Source: Nitrosomonas marina (GTDB lineage: Bacteria; Pseudomonadota; Gammaproteobacteria; Burkholderiales; Nitrosomonadaceae). From it: a DNA stretch of 64,000 bases. Shown in pieces: positions 32,677-42,751 of the stretch. Position 1 is the stretch's first letter. Each line of letters begins with the position of its first letter. Made by a program: the position numbers and the translations under genes. The DNA lies in NCBI RefSeq assembly GCF_900111605.1, contig NZ_FOIA01000005.1:62001-126000 (forward strand). Direction: 5' to 3'. The notes beneath the pieces were generated by a model. The model was not told the origin of the DNA, made no database searches, and saw only the letters and a list, made by a program, of their open reading frames with translations.

Positions 32677-32711
32677 ATGCATCATTTAATACTAAATTCC
32701 AGTTAAACGGG

Positions 32712-32717
32712 TATAAT
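32712..32717 (+). promoter_or_regulatory. possible -10 box before tRNA-Leu
   Basis: A perfect TATAAT lies 51 bp upstream of the mature tRNA 5' end. The -35 region at the expected distance is poor, so the assignment is tentative. Confidence 0.4.
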
Positions 32718-32768
32718 CATAAGGTTGTATAAAACACACGCTAAAAGGAAATTCAAAACAAGAACTGA

Positions 32769-32854
<86 letters not shown>

Positions 32855-33006
32855 AAATTGATTATTTGTCTTTGCTGTTTTTCGATATTCGGCTTACTGC
32901 ATGCTAATTAATTACAAAGCAAAGCTCTTTTTTTTGTAGTCACAATATATTAATGTACACTTGAATATTTTTTTTTACCTTGTTATTCAATCAGTCAGGA
33001 ATTTTA

Positions 33007-34311
33007 ATGCAATCAAATGTAGAAAATCTCGGAGCCCTTGAACGTCGTATCGATATATCCATTCCACAAGACCAAATACAGGAAGAAGTAAACAAGCGCC
33101 TGAAACAACTGGCAAAGAAAGTCAAGATGCATGGTTTTCGGCCTGGTAAAGTTCCATTAAAACTGGTATCGCAACGGTATGGCGCAGAAGTACAACAGGA
33201 AGTGCTCGGGGATGCATTAAGCAAAAAATTCAGTGAAGCTGTCAAGGAACATAATCTTCAGGTCGTCGGCTACCCACGCTATGAAACCAAACAAAACAGC
33301 GATAATTCCGCACTGTATGCGTTCAGTGCCCAATTTGAAGTATACCCGGACATAGTTGTAGGCGATTTAAGCGAGTTATCAATCGAGAAGCCGGTAACTC
33401 AGGTTGCTGCAGAGGATATTGACAAAACCATTGAAATGATACGGAAACAACATGTTCAATATCAAACTGCCGAACGCGCAGCCATAGAGGGTGATCGTGT
33501 TAAAGTCGACTTTCACGGAAAGATCAATGGAGAAGATTTTCCGGGAGGCGAAGGTAAAGATGTTTATCTGACAGCTGGCGATGGAAAATTCATCAAAGAT
33601 TTTGAAGCCGCACTAATAGGAATGAAGGCAGGCGATGAAAAAACATTTGACGTAGTATTCCCTGAAGATTATCACGGTAAAGAAATCGCTGGAAAAACTG
33701 TTGTTTTCAATGTCAAACTGAAATCTGTAGAACTGCCCGTGCTGCCGGAGGTAGATCAAGAATTTGCAAAACAACTGGGTATTCAGGATGGTGACCTTGA
33801 AAAAATGCGCGAAGACATACGCCACGATCTGGAACACGAAATCACGAAGCGCATCAATTCAAAGCTCAAAGATCAGGCAATGCAGCGCCTAATGGAAGCC
33901 ATACCGATTGACGCACCAAAAGCGCTTGTTGATCAGGAAGCCACGCGGTTGATGGAAAATGCGCGTCAGGACTTTAGCGCGCGAGGTATGCAGGCTGATG
34001 ACATCCAACTAACACCCGATATGTTCAAAAATAAAGCGGAGCATCGAATAAAGCTCGGGCTCATCTTGGCCGAACTGCTTAAAATACATCAGCTAAAAGC
34101 AACACCCGAACAAGTACGAAAAGTAATTGAAGAAAGTGCCCGGAGCTACGAAAACCCTGAAGAAATTGTGAAATGGCATTATGCATCCAAAGACCGTCTT
34201 CAGGAAGCAGAATCAATAGCTTTAGAAGCCAATGTAGTGCAATGGGTGTTACAACAGGTAAAAGTGGTTGAGAAGCCAGTGACATTTGACGAATTGATGG
34301 GGATTGCCTGA
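33007..34311 (+). CDS. tig: trigger factor (ribosome-associated chaperone, prolyl isomerase)
   Basis: Binds nascent chains at the ribosome exit. The 434-residue protein has the N-terminal ribosome-binding domain with the signature GFRPGKVP (about 38-45), a central FKBP-type domain (about 155-245, [10 protein letters not shown]...), and a helical C-terminal chaperone domain. The start at 33007 ([14 protein letters not shown]) follows CAGGAA; a 9-codon extension from 32980 is unlikely. It heads the tig-clpP-clpX-lon protein quality group, and clpP starts one base after its stop. Confidence 0.96.
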   Translation: MQSNVENLGALERRIDISIPQDQIQEEVNKRLKQLAKKVKMHGFRPGKVPLKLVSQRYGAEVQQEVLGDALSKKFSEAVKEHNLQVVGYPRYETKQNSDNSALYAFSAQFEVYPDIVVGDLSELSIEKPVTQVAAEDIDKTIEMIRKQHVQYQTAERAAIEGDRVKVDFHGKINGEDFPGGEGKDVYLTAGDGKFIKDFEAALIGMKAGDEKTFDVVFPEDYHGKEIAGKTVVFNVKLKSVELPVLPEVDQEFAKQLGIQDGDLEKMREDIRHDLEHEITKRINSKLKDQAMQRLMEAIPIDAPKALVDQEATRLMENARQDFSARGMQADDIQLTPDMFKNKAEHRIKLGLILAELLKIHQLKATPEQVRKVIEESARSYENPEEIVKWHYASKDRLQEAESIALEANVVQWVLQQVKVVEKPVTFDELMGIA

Positions 34312-34312
34312 T

Positions 34313-34954
34313 ATGACGGAAAACTTTGAATGGCAGCAAGCCATGCAACCAAGAAACCTTGGACTGATTCCGATGGTCATAGAAACAAGTGGACGTGGAG
34401 AACGCGCATACGACATTTATTCGCGACTGTTAAAAGAACGAGTCGTTTTTATGGTTGGGCCGGTGAATGAAACGACCGCGAATCTTGTAGTTGCGCAATT
34501 GCTTTTCCTTGAATCGGAGAATGCTGAAAAGGATATTCATTTATATATCAACTCTCCTGGCGGCGTGGTCTCAGCAGGACTTGCCATTTACGATACAATG
34601 CAATACATTAAACCAGATATCAGTACATTATGTATCGGACAAGCGGCCAGCATGGGAGCATTGCTATTAACAGCAGGCGCAAAAGGCAAACGGTACTGTC
34701 TGCCGAATTCACGAGTGATGATTCACCAGCCGCTTGGTGGTTTTCAGGGTCAGGCGTCTGACATTGAAATTCATGCAAGAGAAATTCTTTATTTGAAATC
34801 GCGGCTAAACGAAATTATGGCAAAGCATACCGGCCAGCCGATAACAGAAATAGAAAAGGACACTGATCGTGATAACTTTTTAAGCGCTGAAGAATCAGTT
34901 AGTTATGGATTGGTAGACGCTGTACTAACACATCGCGATGAAACTGCCGATTAA
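34313..34954 (+). CDS. clpP: ATP-dependent Clp protease proteolytic subunit
   Basis: Serine protease that forms the two-ring chamber used by ClpX (and ClpA). The 213-residue protein shows the catalytic Ser113 in [11 protein letters not shown] and His138 in VMIHQPLGG, with the aspartate in [14 protein letters not shown] 34313 is preferred to an in-frame TTG at 34304 inside the tig end. The gene is tightly linked to tig, so the two are likely co-transcribed. Confidence 0.97.
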   Translation: MTENFEWQQAMQPRNLGLIPMVIETSGRGERAYDIYSRLLKERVVFMVGPVNETTANLVVAQLLFLESENAEKDIHLYINSPGGVVSAGLAIYDTMQYIKPDISTLCIGQAASMGALLLTAGAKGKRYCLPNSRVMIHQPLGGFQGQASDIEIHAREILYLKSRLNEIMAKHTGQPITEIEKDTDRDNFLSAEESVSYGLVDAVLTHRDETAD

Positions 34955-35024
34955 ACATTTTTAATAATAGTGTATTGTATTTTTAACATTGCCATTGGCT
35001 AAATGACGTCAGGATAAAGATTAT

Positions 35025-36302
35025 ATGGCAGAAAAAACTAATAGCGAGAAACTGCTTTACTGTTCATTTTGCGGTAAAAGCCAGCATGAGGTAAGAAAAC
35101 TGATTGCAGGTCCTTCGGTTTTTATTTGTGATGAATGTATTGAATTGTGTAACGATATCATTCGCGAGGAAATGCAGGGTGACGAGGCTACCAAGCTGGT
35201 CAAATCCAACTTGCCTGTGCCACATGAAATCAAACAAACGCTGGATCAATACGTTATTGGACAGGAATCTGCCAAGAGGATTCTATCGGTTGCTGTATAC
35301 AATCACTATAAGCGATTGAAGAATATTTCAAAACCGAACGATAGTGATGAAATAGAGCTGTCCAAGAGTAATATCCTGCTGATTGGCCCGACAGGTTCGG
35401 GAAAGACTTTGTTGGCGCAAACGCTGGCTCGGTTGCTTGATGTACCTTTCATTATGGCGGACGCAACCGCATTGACAGAAGCCGGTTATGTTGGTGAAGA
35501 CGTCGAGAATATCATTCAGAAACTACTGCAAAAATGTAATTACGATGCTGAAAAAGCGCAGCGTGGTATCGTTTACATTGATGAAATAGACAAAATCTCG
35601 CGCAAATCCGATAACCCCTCAATCACTCGCGATGTTTCCGGTGAAGGTGTTCAGCAGGCGCTGTTAAAGCTAATCGAGGGTACTACTGCGATGGTTCCGC
35701 CACAAGGCGGTCGCAAACATCCGAACCAGGAATTTGTCCAGGTCGACACAACGAACATATTATTCATTTGTGGTGGTGCATTTGACGGTTTGGACAAAGT
35801 CATCCGTGCACGCTCGGAAAAAGGCGGAATTGGATTTGGTGCCGATGTAAGAAGCCAGAAGCGTAAGGACATCAATAAAGTCCTGCAGGGTGTAGAACCC
35901 GAAGATCTGGTCAAATTTGGTTTAATTCCTGAATTCGTCGGTCGCCTGCCTGTTGTTGCTACGCTGGATGAACTCAACGAAGATGCTCTGGTGCAGATTC
36001 TGACCGAACCCAAAAATGCACTGGTTAAACAGTATTGGAAAATGTTTAACATGGAAGGCGGCGTCGATTTGGAATTCCGCGAGGCCGCTCTCAAGGCTAT
36101 TGCCCAGAAAGCACTTTCACGCAAAACCGGTGCACGCGGCTTGCGTTCAATCATGGAAGATATTTTACTTGATATCATGTACGATCTGCCTTCTCTCGAG
36201 AACGTAACAAAAGTTGTTATTGATTTCAATGTAGCGAATGAAGATATTAAGCCAATATTAATTTATTCAGAACAACAAAAAGTCGCAAAAACTTCAAGTT
36301 AG
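35025..36302 (+). CDS. clpX: ATP-dependent Clp protease ATP-binding subunit ClpX
   Basis: AAA+ unfoldase that selects substrates for ClpP. The 425-residue protein has the N-terminal zinc-binding domain (Cys13, Cys16, Cys35, Cys38), Walker A GPTGSGKT (about 122-129), Walker [11 protein letters not shown], and the pore loops GYVGEDVEN. The IGF-type ClpP-docking loop is present as [12 protein letters not shown] nearby. It follows clpP by 70 bp. Confidence 0.97.
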   Translation: MAEKTNSEKLLYCSFCGKSQHEVRKLIAGPSVFICDECIELCNDIIREEMQGDEATKLVKSNLPVPHEIKQTLDQYVIGQESAKRILSVAVYNHYKRLKNISKPNDSDEIELSKSNILLIGPTGSGKTLLAQTLARLLDVPFIMADATALTEAGYVGEDVENIIQKLLQKCNYDAEKAQRGIVYIDEIDKISRKSDNPSITRDVSGEGVQQALLKLIEGTTAMVPPQGGRKHPNQEFVQVDTTNILFICGGAFDGLDKVIRARSEKGGIGFGADVRSQKRKDINKVLQGVEPEDLVKFGLIPEFVGRLPVVATLDELNEDALVQILTEPKNALVKQYWKMFNMEGGVDLEFREAALKAIAQKALSRKTGARGLRSIMEDILLDIMYDLPSLENVTKVVIDFNVANEDIKPILIYSEQQKVAKTSS

Positions 36303-36319
36303 TCCCAACATTTTTTGAT

Positions 36320-36378
36320 CAAACAGAAATATTGCATTGCTTGATTGTAATGACCTAAATTCAAAATATTTCTGTTTG
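36320..36378. repeat. 14-bp perfect inverted repeat after clpX
   Basis: CAAACAGAAATATT (36320-36333) and its exact complement (36365-36378) are separated by 31 bp, just after the clpX stop. The hairpin could act as a terminator or mRNA stabiliser, though no T-run follows. It is independent of the larger inserted element downstream. Confidence 0.6.
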
Positions 36379-36474
36379 CATCTCGCCCTCAGCCTTTCAC
36401 TCTCTTCTTTGCCTTCAATCCATCATTTATTGTTAAATGTGTTGAAGCATGTCATGGATTCGACATGACAATTG

Positions 36475-36635
36475 ATACCTTTACACTGCTGTCCCGTTAA
36501 CTTGAAGCCAATGTTGTTATAACTTATTGAAATAAATGAAAAATTAAACGTTTAGATTTGTCTAGGACATGAGAATTGTTTGTTTAGTAATTTCAACGAG
36601 TTAAACCCCTAAACGGGACAGCAGTGATACCTTTA
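36475..36635. mobile_element. 143-bp MITE-like insertion with 9-bp target duplication
   Basis: Perfect 15-bp terminal inverted repeats CACTGCTGTCCCGTT (36484-36498) and its complement (36612-36626) bound a 143-bp AT-rich, non-coding core. The element is flanked by direct repeats ATACCTTTA (36475-36483 and 36627-36635), a 9-bp target-site duplication. No transposase is encoded. The parent family was not identified. It lies in the clpX-lon gap, upstream of the probable lon promoter. Confidence 0.8.
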
Positions 36636-36679
36636 ACATAATCGAAAAAACATAAAATTACCCTACTGTTTTTATCATT

Positions 36680-36708
36680 TTGTAGTTGGAACTATGTTAC
36701 TGTTATAC
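36680..36708 (+). promoter_or_regulatory. lon: possible lon promoter
   Basis: TTGTAG (36680-36685), a 17-bp spacer and TTATAC (36703-36708) make a passable sigma-70 promoter 81 bp before the lon start. No heat-shock sigma-32 promoter was recognised. Confidence 0.4.
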
Positions 36709-36788
36709 ACAATATAGGCTTGAGATTTTGATAAGCGGACATATACTCATTGTTAGATGCAACAATTCAATTTAAAAAGTAAACAGAT

Positions 36789-39206
36789 ATGACTTCCCTA
36801 GTAGATAATTCTGAACAATTGATACTGCCACTACTCCCACTGCGGGACGTGGTCGTATTTCCGCATATGGTAATTCCGTTATTTGTCGGACGGCAAAAAT
36901 CAATTAAAGCACTTGAACTTGCAATGGAGTCCAACAAAAACATTTTGCTGGTCGCACAAAAAGTAGCGTCCAAAGATGAACCGGAACCTGACGACATGTA
37001 CGATGTCTGCAGTATTGCCAATATTTTACAGATGCTTAAATTACCGGATGGTACTGTTAAAGTTCTGGTTGAAGGCAATCAACGTGCCCGTATACTTGAA
37101 TTCATTGACGCCGAAAGCCATTTCGATGGAAAAGCCGTACCAATCGGACAAGAGCCGGACGATAAACCCGAGGCAGAAGCAATGCGACGGGCTTTGATGA
37201 CGCAATTTGATCAATACGTCAAACTCAATAAAAAAATCCCGCCAGAAATTATTACGTCGCTGGGAGGAATAGATGAAGCTGGTCGTCTTGCCGACACTAT
37301 TGCCGCTTACCTACCCTTAAAGCTGGAGCAGAAACAGGACATACTGGAAATTATTGATGTCGCCAAAAGATTAGAACACTTGCTTGGACTTCTGGAAACC
37401 GAGCTGGATATCCTGCAGGTAGAGAAACGTATACGCGGCAGGGTTAAGCGTCAGATGGAAAAAAGTCAGCGCGACTATTATCTGAATGAACAGGTTAAGG
37501 CCATTCAGAAAGAACTTGGAGAAGGAGAAGATGGCGCTGATCTGGAGGAAATTGAGCGCAAAATCAAAGCGGCCCATATGCCCAAGGAAGCACGCGAAAA
37601 AGCAGAATCCGAACTCAGAAAGCTGCGCCTGATGTCGCCAATGTCCGCGGAAGCAACCGTTGTGCGTAACTATATTGATGTGCTGATTGGTTTGCCCTGG
37701 AAAAAGAAAAACAAGATCAGCATGGATCTTAGTGCAGCCGAAATTGTTTTAAATGAAGATCATTATGGTTTAGAAAAAGTTAAAGAACGAATTGTCGAAT
37801 ACCTGGCTGTTCAGCAACGGGTTGACAAACTGAAAGCACCGATACTCTGCCTTGTTGGACCGCCCGGAGTTGGCAAAACATCTCTTGGACAATCCATTGC
37901 ACGAGCAGTAAATAGAAAATTTATTCGTATGGCGCTCGGTGGCGTCAGGGATGAAGCTGAAATACGCGGTCACCGTAAAACGTATATTGGTTCAATGCCT
38001 GGAAAAATCCTGCAGAATATGACCAAAGTTGGTGTTAAGAATCCGTTATTTCTTCTGGATGAAGTGGATAAGATGGGAATGGATTTTCGCGGTGATCCTG
38101 CATCGGCATTACTGGAGGTACTTGATCCAGAACAAAATCATACATTTGTCGATCATTATGTCGAAGTCGAATATGACTTATCGGATGTGATGTTTGTGGC
38201 AACTGCCAATTCATTGAATATTCCGCCTGCCCTACTCGACCGTCTGGAAGTAATTCATCTGTCCGGATATACCGAAGATGAGAAACTGAATATAGCCTCA
38301 AAATACCTACTGCCAAAGCAGTTAAAAAACAATGGGTTGAAGAAAAGCGAGCTTTCGCTTTCAGACACGGCATTGCGCGACATCGTGCGATACTACACGC
38401 GTGAATCAGGTGTTCGCGCGCTGGAACGCGAAATCTCCAAAACCTGCAGAAAATCTGTCAAGGAGTTGTTGCTGGACAGTGAGAAGAAAAAGGTATCTGT
38501 TACCTCACGCAATCTTGACAAGTTTCTGGGTGTGCGTCGTTACTCGTACGGCGTTGCCGAGAAAGAAAACCAGATCGGACAGGTTACTGGACTGGCATGG
38601 ACAGAAGTGGGTGGTGAGTTACTGACCATAGAAGCTGTGGTCGTCCCGGGCAAAGGAAAAACCATAACCACCGGTAAACTCGGTGAAGTTATGCAAGAAT
38701 CCATACAGGCGGCATTATCGGTTGTTCGCAGTCGCTCTCATCTACTGGGCATACAGGAAGAGTTCTATCAGAAAAAGGACATTCACATTCATCTGCCCGA
38801 GGGCGCCACTCCGAAAGACGGCCCCAGTGCTGGTATCGGTATCTGTGTAGCCATGGTATCAACGCTGACAGATATTGCCGTTAGATCTGATGTAGCAATG
38901 ACCGGAGAAATCACATTGCGCGGTGAAGTACTGCCAATAGGTGGCCTCAAGGAGAAACTGCTGGCTGCACACCGCGGCGGTATCAAGAAAGTGATCATTC
39001 CAGAAAAAAACGTCAAAGATCTTGCGGATATTCCAGAAAATATCAAGAGCAGCCTAACCATCAAACCTGTCAAATGGATTGACCAGGTTCTGGAGATTGC
39101 GCTTGAACACAAACCGCAATCTGTACCAACGCCAATACCAGCTTCGGCAGCTACAATTCAGTCGGGCGCAGAGGATAAAATGACGAATCGTGTCATCAAA
39201 CATTAA
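36789..39206 (+). CDS. lon: ATP-dependent Lon protease
   Basis: AAA+ serine protease degrading misfolded and regulatory proteins. The 805-residue protein has the N-terminal substrate-recognition (LON) domain beginning LPLLPLRDVVVFPHMVIPL, a coiled-coil linker, Walker A GPPGVGKT (about 357-364), Walker B FLLDEVDKMG, and the C-terminal protease domain with catalytic Ser in PKDGPSAGIG (about 680) and Lys about 42 residues on in GGLKEKLLAAHRGG. It ends the tig-clpP-clpX-lon group. The hupB gene that often follows lon is not here. Confidence 0.97.
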   Translation: MTSLVDNSEQLILPLLPLRDVVVFPHMVIPLFVGRQKSIKALELAMESNKNILLVAQKVASKDEPEPDDMYDVCSIANILQMLKLPDGTVKVLVEGNQRARILEFIDAESHFDGKAVPIGQEPDDKPEAEAMRRALMTQFDQYVKLNKKIPPEIITSLGGIDEAGRLADTIAAYLPLKLEQKQDILEIIDVAKRLEHLLGLLETELDILQVEKRIRGRVKRQMEKSQRDYYLNEQVKAIQKELGEGEDGADLEEIERKIKAAHMPKEAREKAESELRKLRLMSPMSAEATVVRNYIDVLIGLPWKKKNKISMDLSAAEIVLNEDHYGLEKVKERIVEYLAVQQRVDKLKAPILCLVGPPGVGKTSLGQSIARAVNRKFIRMALGGVRDEAEIRGHRKTYIGSMPGKILQNMTKVGVKNPLFLLDEVDKMGMDFRGDPASALLEVLDPEQNHTFVDHYVEVEYDLSDVMFVATANSLNIPPALLDRLEVIHLSGYTEDEKLNIASKYLLPKQLKNNGLKKSELSLSDTALRDIVRYYTRESGVRALEREISKTCRKSVKELLLDSEKKKVSVTSRNLDKFLGVRRYSYGVAEKENQIGQVTGLAWTEVGGELLTIEAVVVPGKGKTITTGKLGEVMQESIQAALSVVRSRSHLLGIQEEFYQKKDIHIHLPEGATPKDGPSAGIGICVAMVSTLTDIAVRSDVAMTGEITLRGEVLPIGGLKEKLLAAHRGGIKKVIIPEKNVKDLADIPENIKSSLTIKPVKWIDQVLEIALEHKPQSVPTPIPASAATIQSGAEDKMTNRVIKH

Positions 39207-39230
39207 ACTTGTATATATCCCTGTTTTTTT

Positions 39231-39264
39231 AATAATGGCTTGCATGAAACCGCAAGCCATTATT
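39231..39264 (+). terminator. probable terminator hairpin after lon
   Basis: A perfect 13-bp stem (AATAATGGCTTGC and its complement, loop 8) lies 24 bp after the lon stop. The T-rich 3' arm ends in TTATTTG, so the T-run is short; a transcript-end hairpin is still the simplest reading. Confidence 0.6.
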
Positions 39265-39488
39265 TGAATCCTCTGGAATTGTATTGAGACCCTCTGTATG
39301 TAGCTGGTATTTGCTACTTGCAGTAGAATAAGGCTGAATATAATCAATAACCCATTGCATCGTATTTCATCCAGACAAAGAAAAACGATTGAAGCTGCCG
39401 TCGCTGCAATTGCAAGCCAGTCATTTCAACATGATATTTTTTATCTGATTGTTGAATGCCCAATTTCTACAAAACCAGAAATAAACAT

Positions 39489-40117
39489 TCATCTGACATG
39501 CAGTCCGCATTCTCGTTTTTGTTCCGCTTTGGCCGGATCAAAGTAATCCCATTCATTTGGAAGACCATGTTGTACTAGATAGGCCTCCATATCGGCATCT
39601 GTCCAATAAAAACAGGGTTTAGTTTAATTGTCCCGTAAATATTGTCTTCGGAGACAATATCCAGTTTTTCACGAAACTGATTTTGTACTCTGCGTAATGA
39701 CGTGAACCAAACGGTCGGTGCAAGTTCATTCATACCACGGTTAAAAGGCTCTAATTTCATCATCTCGCTGAATTTCATAAGCTCTGCTTCATCGTCAATA
39801 CTCGGAACAGGCCCATAAATTGCGTCTCGATACGCGGCAGTCAGCCTGGGTACGTAGATTTTGAGATTAAGATTCAGCGTTTCCCTGAGTTTCTCGGCAT
39901 GTCGATAAGTCGCAGGTCTGTTGTACCCATGATCTATCCAAAGTACAGGAATATCAGGCTGCACCCGGGTGCAGAGATGAAGAACAACGGCCTCCAGAGG
40001 GCCGAAACTGGTTGACACCATTGCCCGATTGTTCGCTCTGGAAATACCCCAGTTTACAATCTCCAAAGCGGATTTGTTTCGTAAGACTGCATTGTATTCA
40101 GATTGATGTTCATTCAT
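39489..40117 (-). pseudogene. cysH: phosphoadenosine phosphosulfate reductase, frameshifted
   Basis: Assimilatory PAPS reductase. From ATG 40117 the frame reads the family well (STSFGPLEAVVLHLC, WIDHGYNRPATYRHAEKL, FTSLRRVQNQ) for about 170 residues, then departs after KLNPVF and stops at residue 180. Adding one base in the five-A run at 39608-39612 restores the family end: WTDADMEAYLVQHGLPNEWD and finally KRECGLHVR, with the catalytic cysteine, stopping at 39489 (209 residues). It lacks the paired cysteines of iron-sulfur APS reductases, so it is the PAPS type. As written, the active-site Cys is lost; a sequencing error in the homopolymer is a real alternative. It is divergent from the peroxiredoxin gene. 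Confidence 0.85.
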
Positions 40118-40310
40118 CTTTTTGTAGTTTCCATACTTTTAAATGTAGCTTTACGAGCATTATTACTGAACCTTTACGTAGTAAAACCAACAAACATATT
40201 TCATAAAATGAAACAGATTTTATTTAAATTATCTGTATGCACTGAACTGAAATGTATAAGCCGGATCACCTAAAATCCAGAACTCTCAAATAACATTAAA
40301 AGGTTAATTT

Positions 40311-40913
40311 ATGTCTACACTTGTCACGTCTCTTGCTCCCGATTTTACTAAACCTGCTGTCTTACCCGACGGCAGTATTGATGAAAATTTTAATTTTCAT
40401 GCACATATTCGAGACAAATATGCAGTGCTGTTTTTTTATCCGCTGGATTTTACCTTTGTCTGTCCTTCGGAAATTATCGCCCACTCACATCGTGCCAAGG
40501 ATTTTCAGCAACGCAATGTAGAAGTCATCGGTGTATCTGTAGATTCACATTTTACACATTATGCATGGCGCAACACACCCATAACCCAAGGAGGTATCGG
40601 ACCGATTGATATCACCCTGGTATCGGATCTCGGTGGCGAGGTTATGAAAGCATACGGTATCAGTCATCCGAATCATGTCGCTCTTAGAGGTTCTTTTCTG
40701 ATCGACAAAAAAAGCATTGTTCGACACCAAGTCGTCAATGATTTGCCACTTGGACGCGATGTTGACGAAATGTTGCGAATGGTAGATGCGTTGCAATTTT
40801 TTGAGGAACAGGGTGAACTCTGCCCGGCTGGCTGGAAAAAAGGAGATACAGGCATGAAAGCAAGTCCGGAGGGAGTCTCAGAGTACCTTCGTGATCACGC
40901 AGACAAATTGTAA
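40311..40913 (+). CDS. 2-Cys peroxiredoxin (AhpC/Prx1 type)
   Basis: Thiol peroxidase reducing hydrogen and alkyl peroxides. The 200-residue protein has the peroxidatic Cys51 in FYPLDFTFVCPSEI and the resolving cysteine near 171 in GELCPAGWKKGD, both in Prx1-class context. Its electron donor is unknown, as no ahpF or thioredoxin reductase is adjacent. AAAGGTTAATTT precedes the ATG. Divergent from cysH across 193 bp. Confidence 0.92.
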   Translation: MSTLVTSLAPDFTKPAVLPDGSIDENFNFHAHIRDKYAVLFFYPLDFTFVCPSEIIAHSHRAKDFQQRNVEVIGVSVDSHFTHYAWRNTPITQGGIGPIDITLVSDLGGEVMKAYGISHPNHVALRGSFLIDKKSIVRHQVVNDLPLGRDVDEMLRMVDALQFFEEQGELCPAGWKKGDTGMKASPEGVSEYLRDHADKL

Positions 40914-41023
40914 CAATGTAATGTATAGCATCGTTTAATAGCAGTCGTGTAGGCCCAAAAGAAAATATCTCTGAGCTATGATCTGCATAAAAGCAGGACT
41001 GTTCCAATCGTTCTGGTTTCAAA

Positions 41024-41046
41024 TGGCCGGTTTAATGAACCGGCCA
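41024..41046. terminator. probable bidirectional terminator between the peroxiredoxin and CBS genes
   Basis: A GC-rich perfect 9-bp stem TGGCCGGTT / AACCGGCCA with a 5-base loop sits between two convergent genes. AAA before and TT after give short T-runs on both strands. Confidence 0.55.
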
Positions 41047-41173
41047 CTTAAACAGCACACTAAAAACCTTCATGCGATTATGAAACCAAAAGAACCAGAC
41101 ACGACAGACACTGACACTCAGCCTAGGCAGACAGTCTTTTAAACTCCTGCTCTCAAGCTGTTACCGGTGCGTG

Positions 41174-41611
41174 TTATTCCGGTGTACTATATATATAACG
41201 CTCCAACTGATGAATGATGAATTGATGCTCTGAAATGATGTCTTTTACCAGATCACCAATGGAAATCAGGCCAACTACGCGGTCATTTTCCAGAACAGGT
41301 AAATGACGCACACGCATTTCGGTAATCAACGCCATACAGTCCTTGTTGGTATAATCCGGATGTACATAAGCTACCTGACGCGTCATGATTTCATTGACTC
41401 GCATATCTTTGACAGGTTTGTTCATTAAATACGATTTTCGAGAAAAATCCCTTTCTGTCAAAATTCCCACAAGTTTTTCATCCTGCATAACCAGCAAAGC
41501 ACCGATATTACTGTCTGCCATCAGCTGCATGGCTTCTGTGAGCGCAGTTTCCGGCGCGATACTTTTGACTTCATGACCTTTCTCATCAAGCAATTGCCCT
41601 ACAGTTTTCAT
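41174..41611 (-). CDS. CBS-domain-pair protein
   Basis: The 145-residue product consists of two CBS domains in tandem (about 8-65 and 72-132), the fold that binds adenosyl compounds such as AMP, ATP or SAM. VRHLPVLENDRVVGLISIGDL is the second-domain hallmark. There is no attached enzyme or transporter domain, so its partner is unknown. It is transcribed away from the nuo operon, with AGGAGATATAGA before its ATG as a strong ribosome site. Confidence 0.9.
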   Translation of the reverse strand: MKTVGQLLDEKGHEVKSIAPETALTEAMQLMADSNIGALLVMQDEKLVGILTERDFSRKSYLMNKPVKDMRVNEIMTRQVAYVHPDYTNKDCMALITEMRVRHLPVLENDRVVGLISIGDLVKDIISEHQFIIHQLERYIYSTPE

Positions 41612-41891
41612 TCTATATCTCCTACTGGTTTCCTAGAAATACTTGCACAATCCGTTTCGTCTACAGGCACTATAAGCACAGTATAGCACTCTAGTCCAGT
41701 ACGCTCACATTTCGCTGAGACACTCGAATCACCCGGCTTGACTTTTAATTTGACTTATCGTAGCGTTTTATTGAAACTTATATTACCCGGGCGATTATTT
41801 TCTTTAATCGCTATAGCCGCTTCTGCGCAAATATTTTTTCGTGCAGTCGACAAATACCCGACTGTATATATGTCCATGGGAGGTGTCCAAA

Positions 41892-42278
41892 GTGCAAAAT
41901 ATGGAACCTGCTGCCTTAATCGGTTCTTTTTCGTTGTTGATTCTGTTTGTGTTAGGCAGCTTGTTATGGATAGCACGATGGCTGGGCAGTTATCGTGCTC
42001 AGTGGGACAAAGAACAACCATTTGAGTGCGGTGTTCCACCAACGGGTGATGCACGAACACGTATGCCAGTATCATTCTACGTCATTGCAGTCTCTTTTCT
42101 GATATTTGATATAGAAGCCGCATTCTTGTTTATCTGGGCGGTGACTTACTGGGAGCTCGGCATCAGAGGAGTAATCGGCGCGTGTGTTTTTATTTTGATT
42201 CTGCTGTTTGGCTTGATTTATGAGTGGCGAAAGGGGGGTCTGGAGTGGATTTCGGACAAAACAACCAAGGACCATTAA
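41892..42278 (+). CDS. nuoA: NADH-quinone oxidoreductase subunit A
   Basis: Membrane subunit of complex I, about 128 residues with three membrane helices; the conserved [21 protein letters not shown] loop and [12 protein letters not shown] helix identify it. The GTG start at 41892 is chosen because GGAGG lies 8 bases before it; ATG at 41901 is nine bases further in and too far from that site. It opens the nuo operon. Its 3' end overlaps nuoB. Confidence 0.92.
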   Translation: MQNMEPAALIGSFSLLILFVLGSLLWIARWLGSYRAQWDKEQPFECGVPPTGDARTRMPVSFYVIAVSFLIFDIEAAFLFIWAVTYWELGIRGVIGACVFILILLFGLIYEWRKGGLEWISDKTTKDH

Positions 42279-42751
42279 CAGCAGTTTTCGGCCGACTCGA
42301 GGAAATGGTCTCCTGGGGACGAAAATATTCTTTGTGGCCATTTAACTTTGGCCTTTCATGCTGCTTCGTTGAGATGATGGCATCATTTACACCACGCCAC
42401 GACATCGCCCGTTTCGGCGCTGAAGTAATGCGCGGCTCACCGAGGCAGGCTGATCTGTTAATTGTTTCAGGTACTGTGTTCATCAAAATGGCCCCCATGA
42501 TTGTGCGCCTGTACAATCAGATGCTTGAGCCTAAATGGGTTATTTCCATGGGTTCTTGCGCCAATTCCGGCGGAATGTATGATATCTATAGCGTAGTTCA
42601 GGGGATTGACCGTATTCTCCCGGTCGACGTCTACGTACCAGGCTGCCCGCCAAGACCTGAGGCCTTACTTGAAGGACTGGTTTTGCTACAGGATTCGATC
42701 GGCCGCGAACATCGCCCGCTTGGTTTGAGAGTCGGAGACAAAGATGGCTGA
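42245..42751 (+). CDS. nuoB: NADH-quinone oxidoreductase subunit B
   Basis: Carries cluster N2, the last electron carrier before quinone. The 168-residue protein has the adjacent cysteines in [10 protein letters not shown] and the further Cys residues in [10 protein letters not shown] and [12 protein letters not shown]. Long stretches match E. coli NuoB closely ([18 protein letters not shown] and [20 protein letters not shown]). GTG 42245 after AAGGGGGG is preferred; an in-frame GTG at 42224 is possible. It overlaps nuoA by 34 bp and nuoCD by 8 bp. Confidence 0.94.
   Translation: MDFGQNNQGPLTAVFGRLEEMVSWGRKYSLWPFNFGLSCCFVEMMASFTPRHDIARFGAEVMRGSPRQADLLIVSGTVFIKMAPMIVRLYNQMLEPKWVISMGSCANSGGMYDIYSVVQGIDRILPVDVYVPGCPPRPEALLEGLVLLQDSIGREHRPLGLRVGDKDG

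Noticed and set aside
39355..39546. Small plus-strand frame after lon
   Set aside because: It overlaps the restored end of cysH on the other strand and has no ribosome site or family match.
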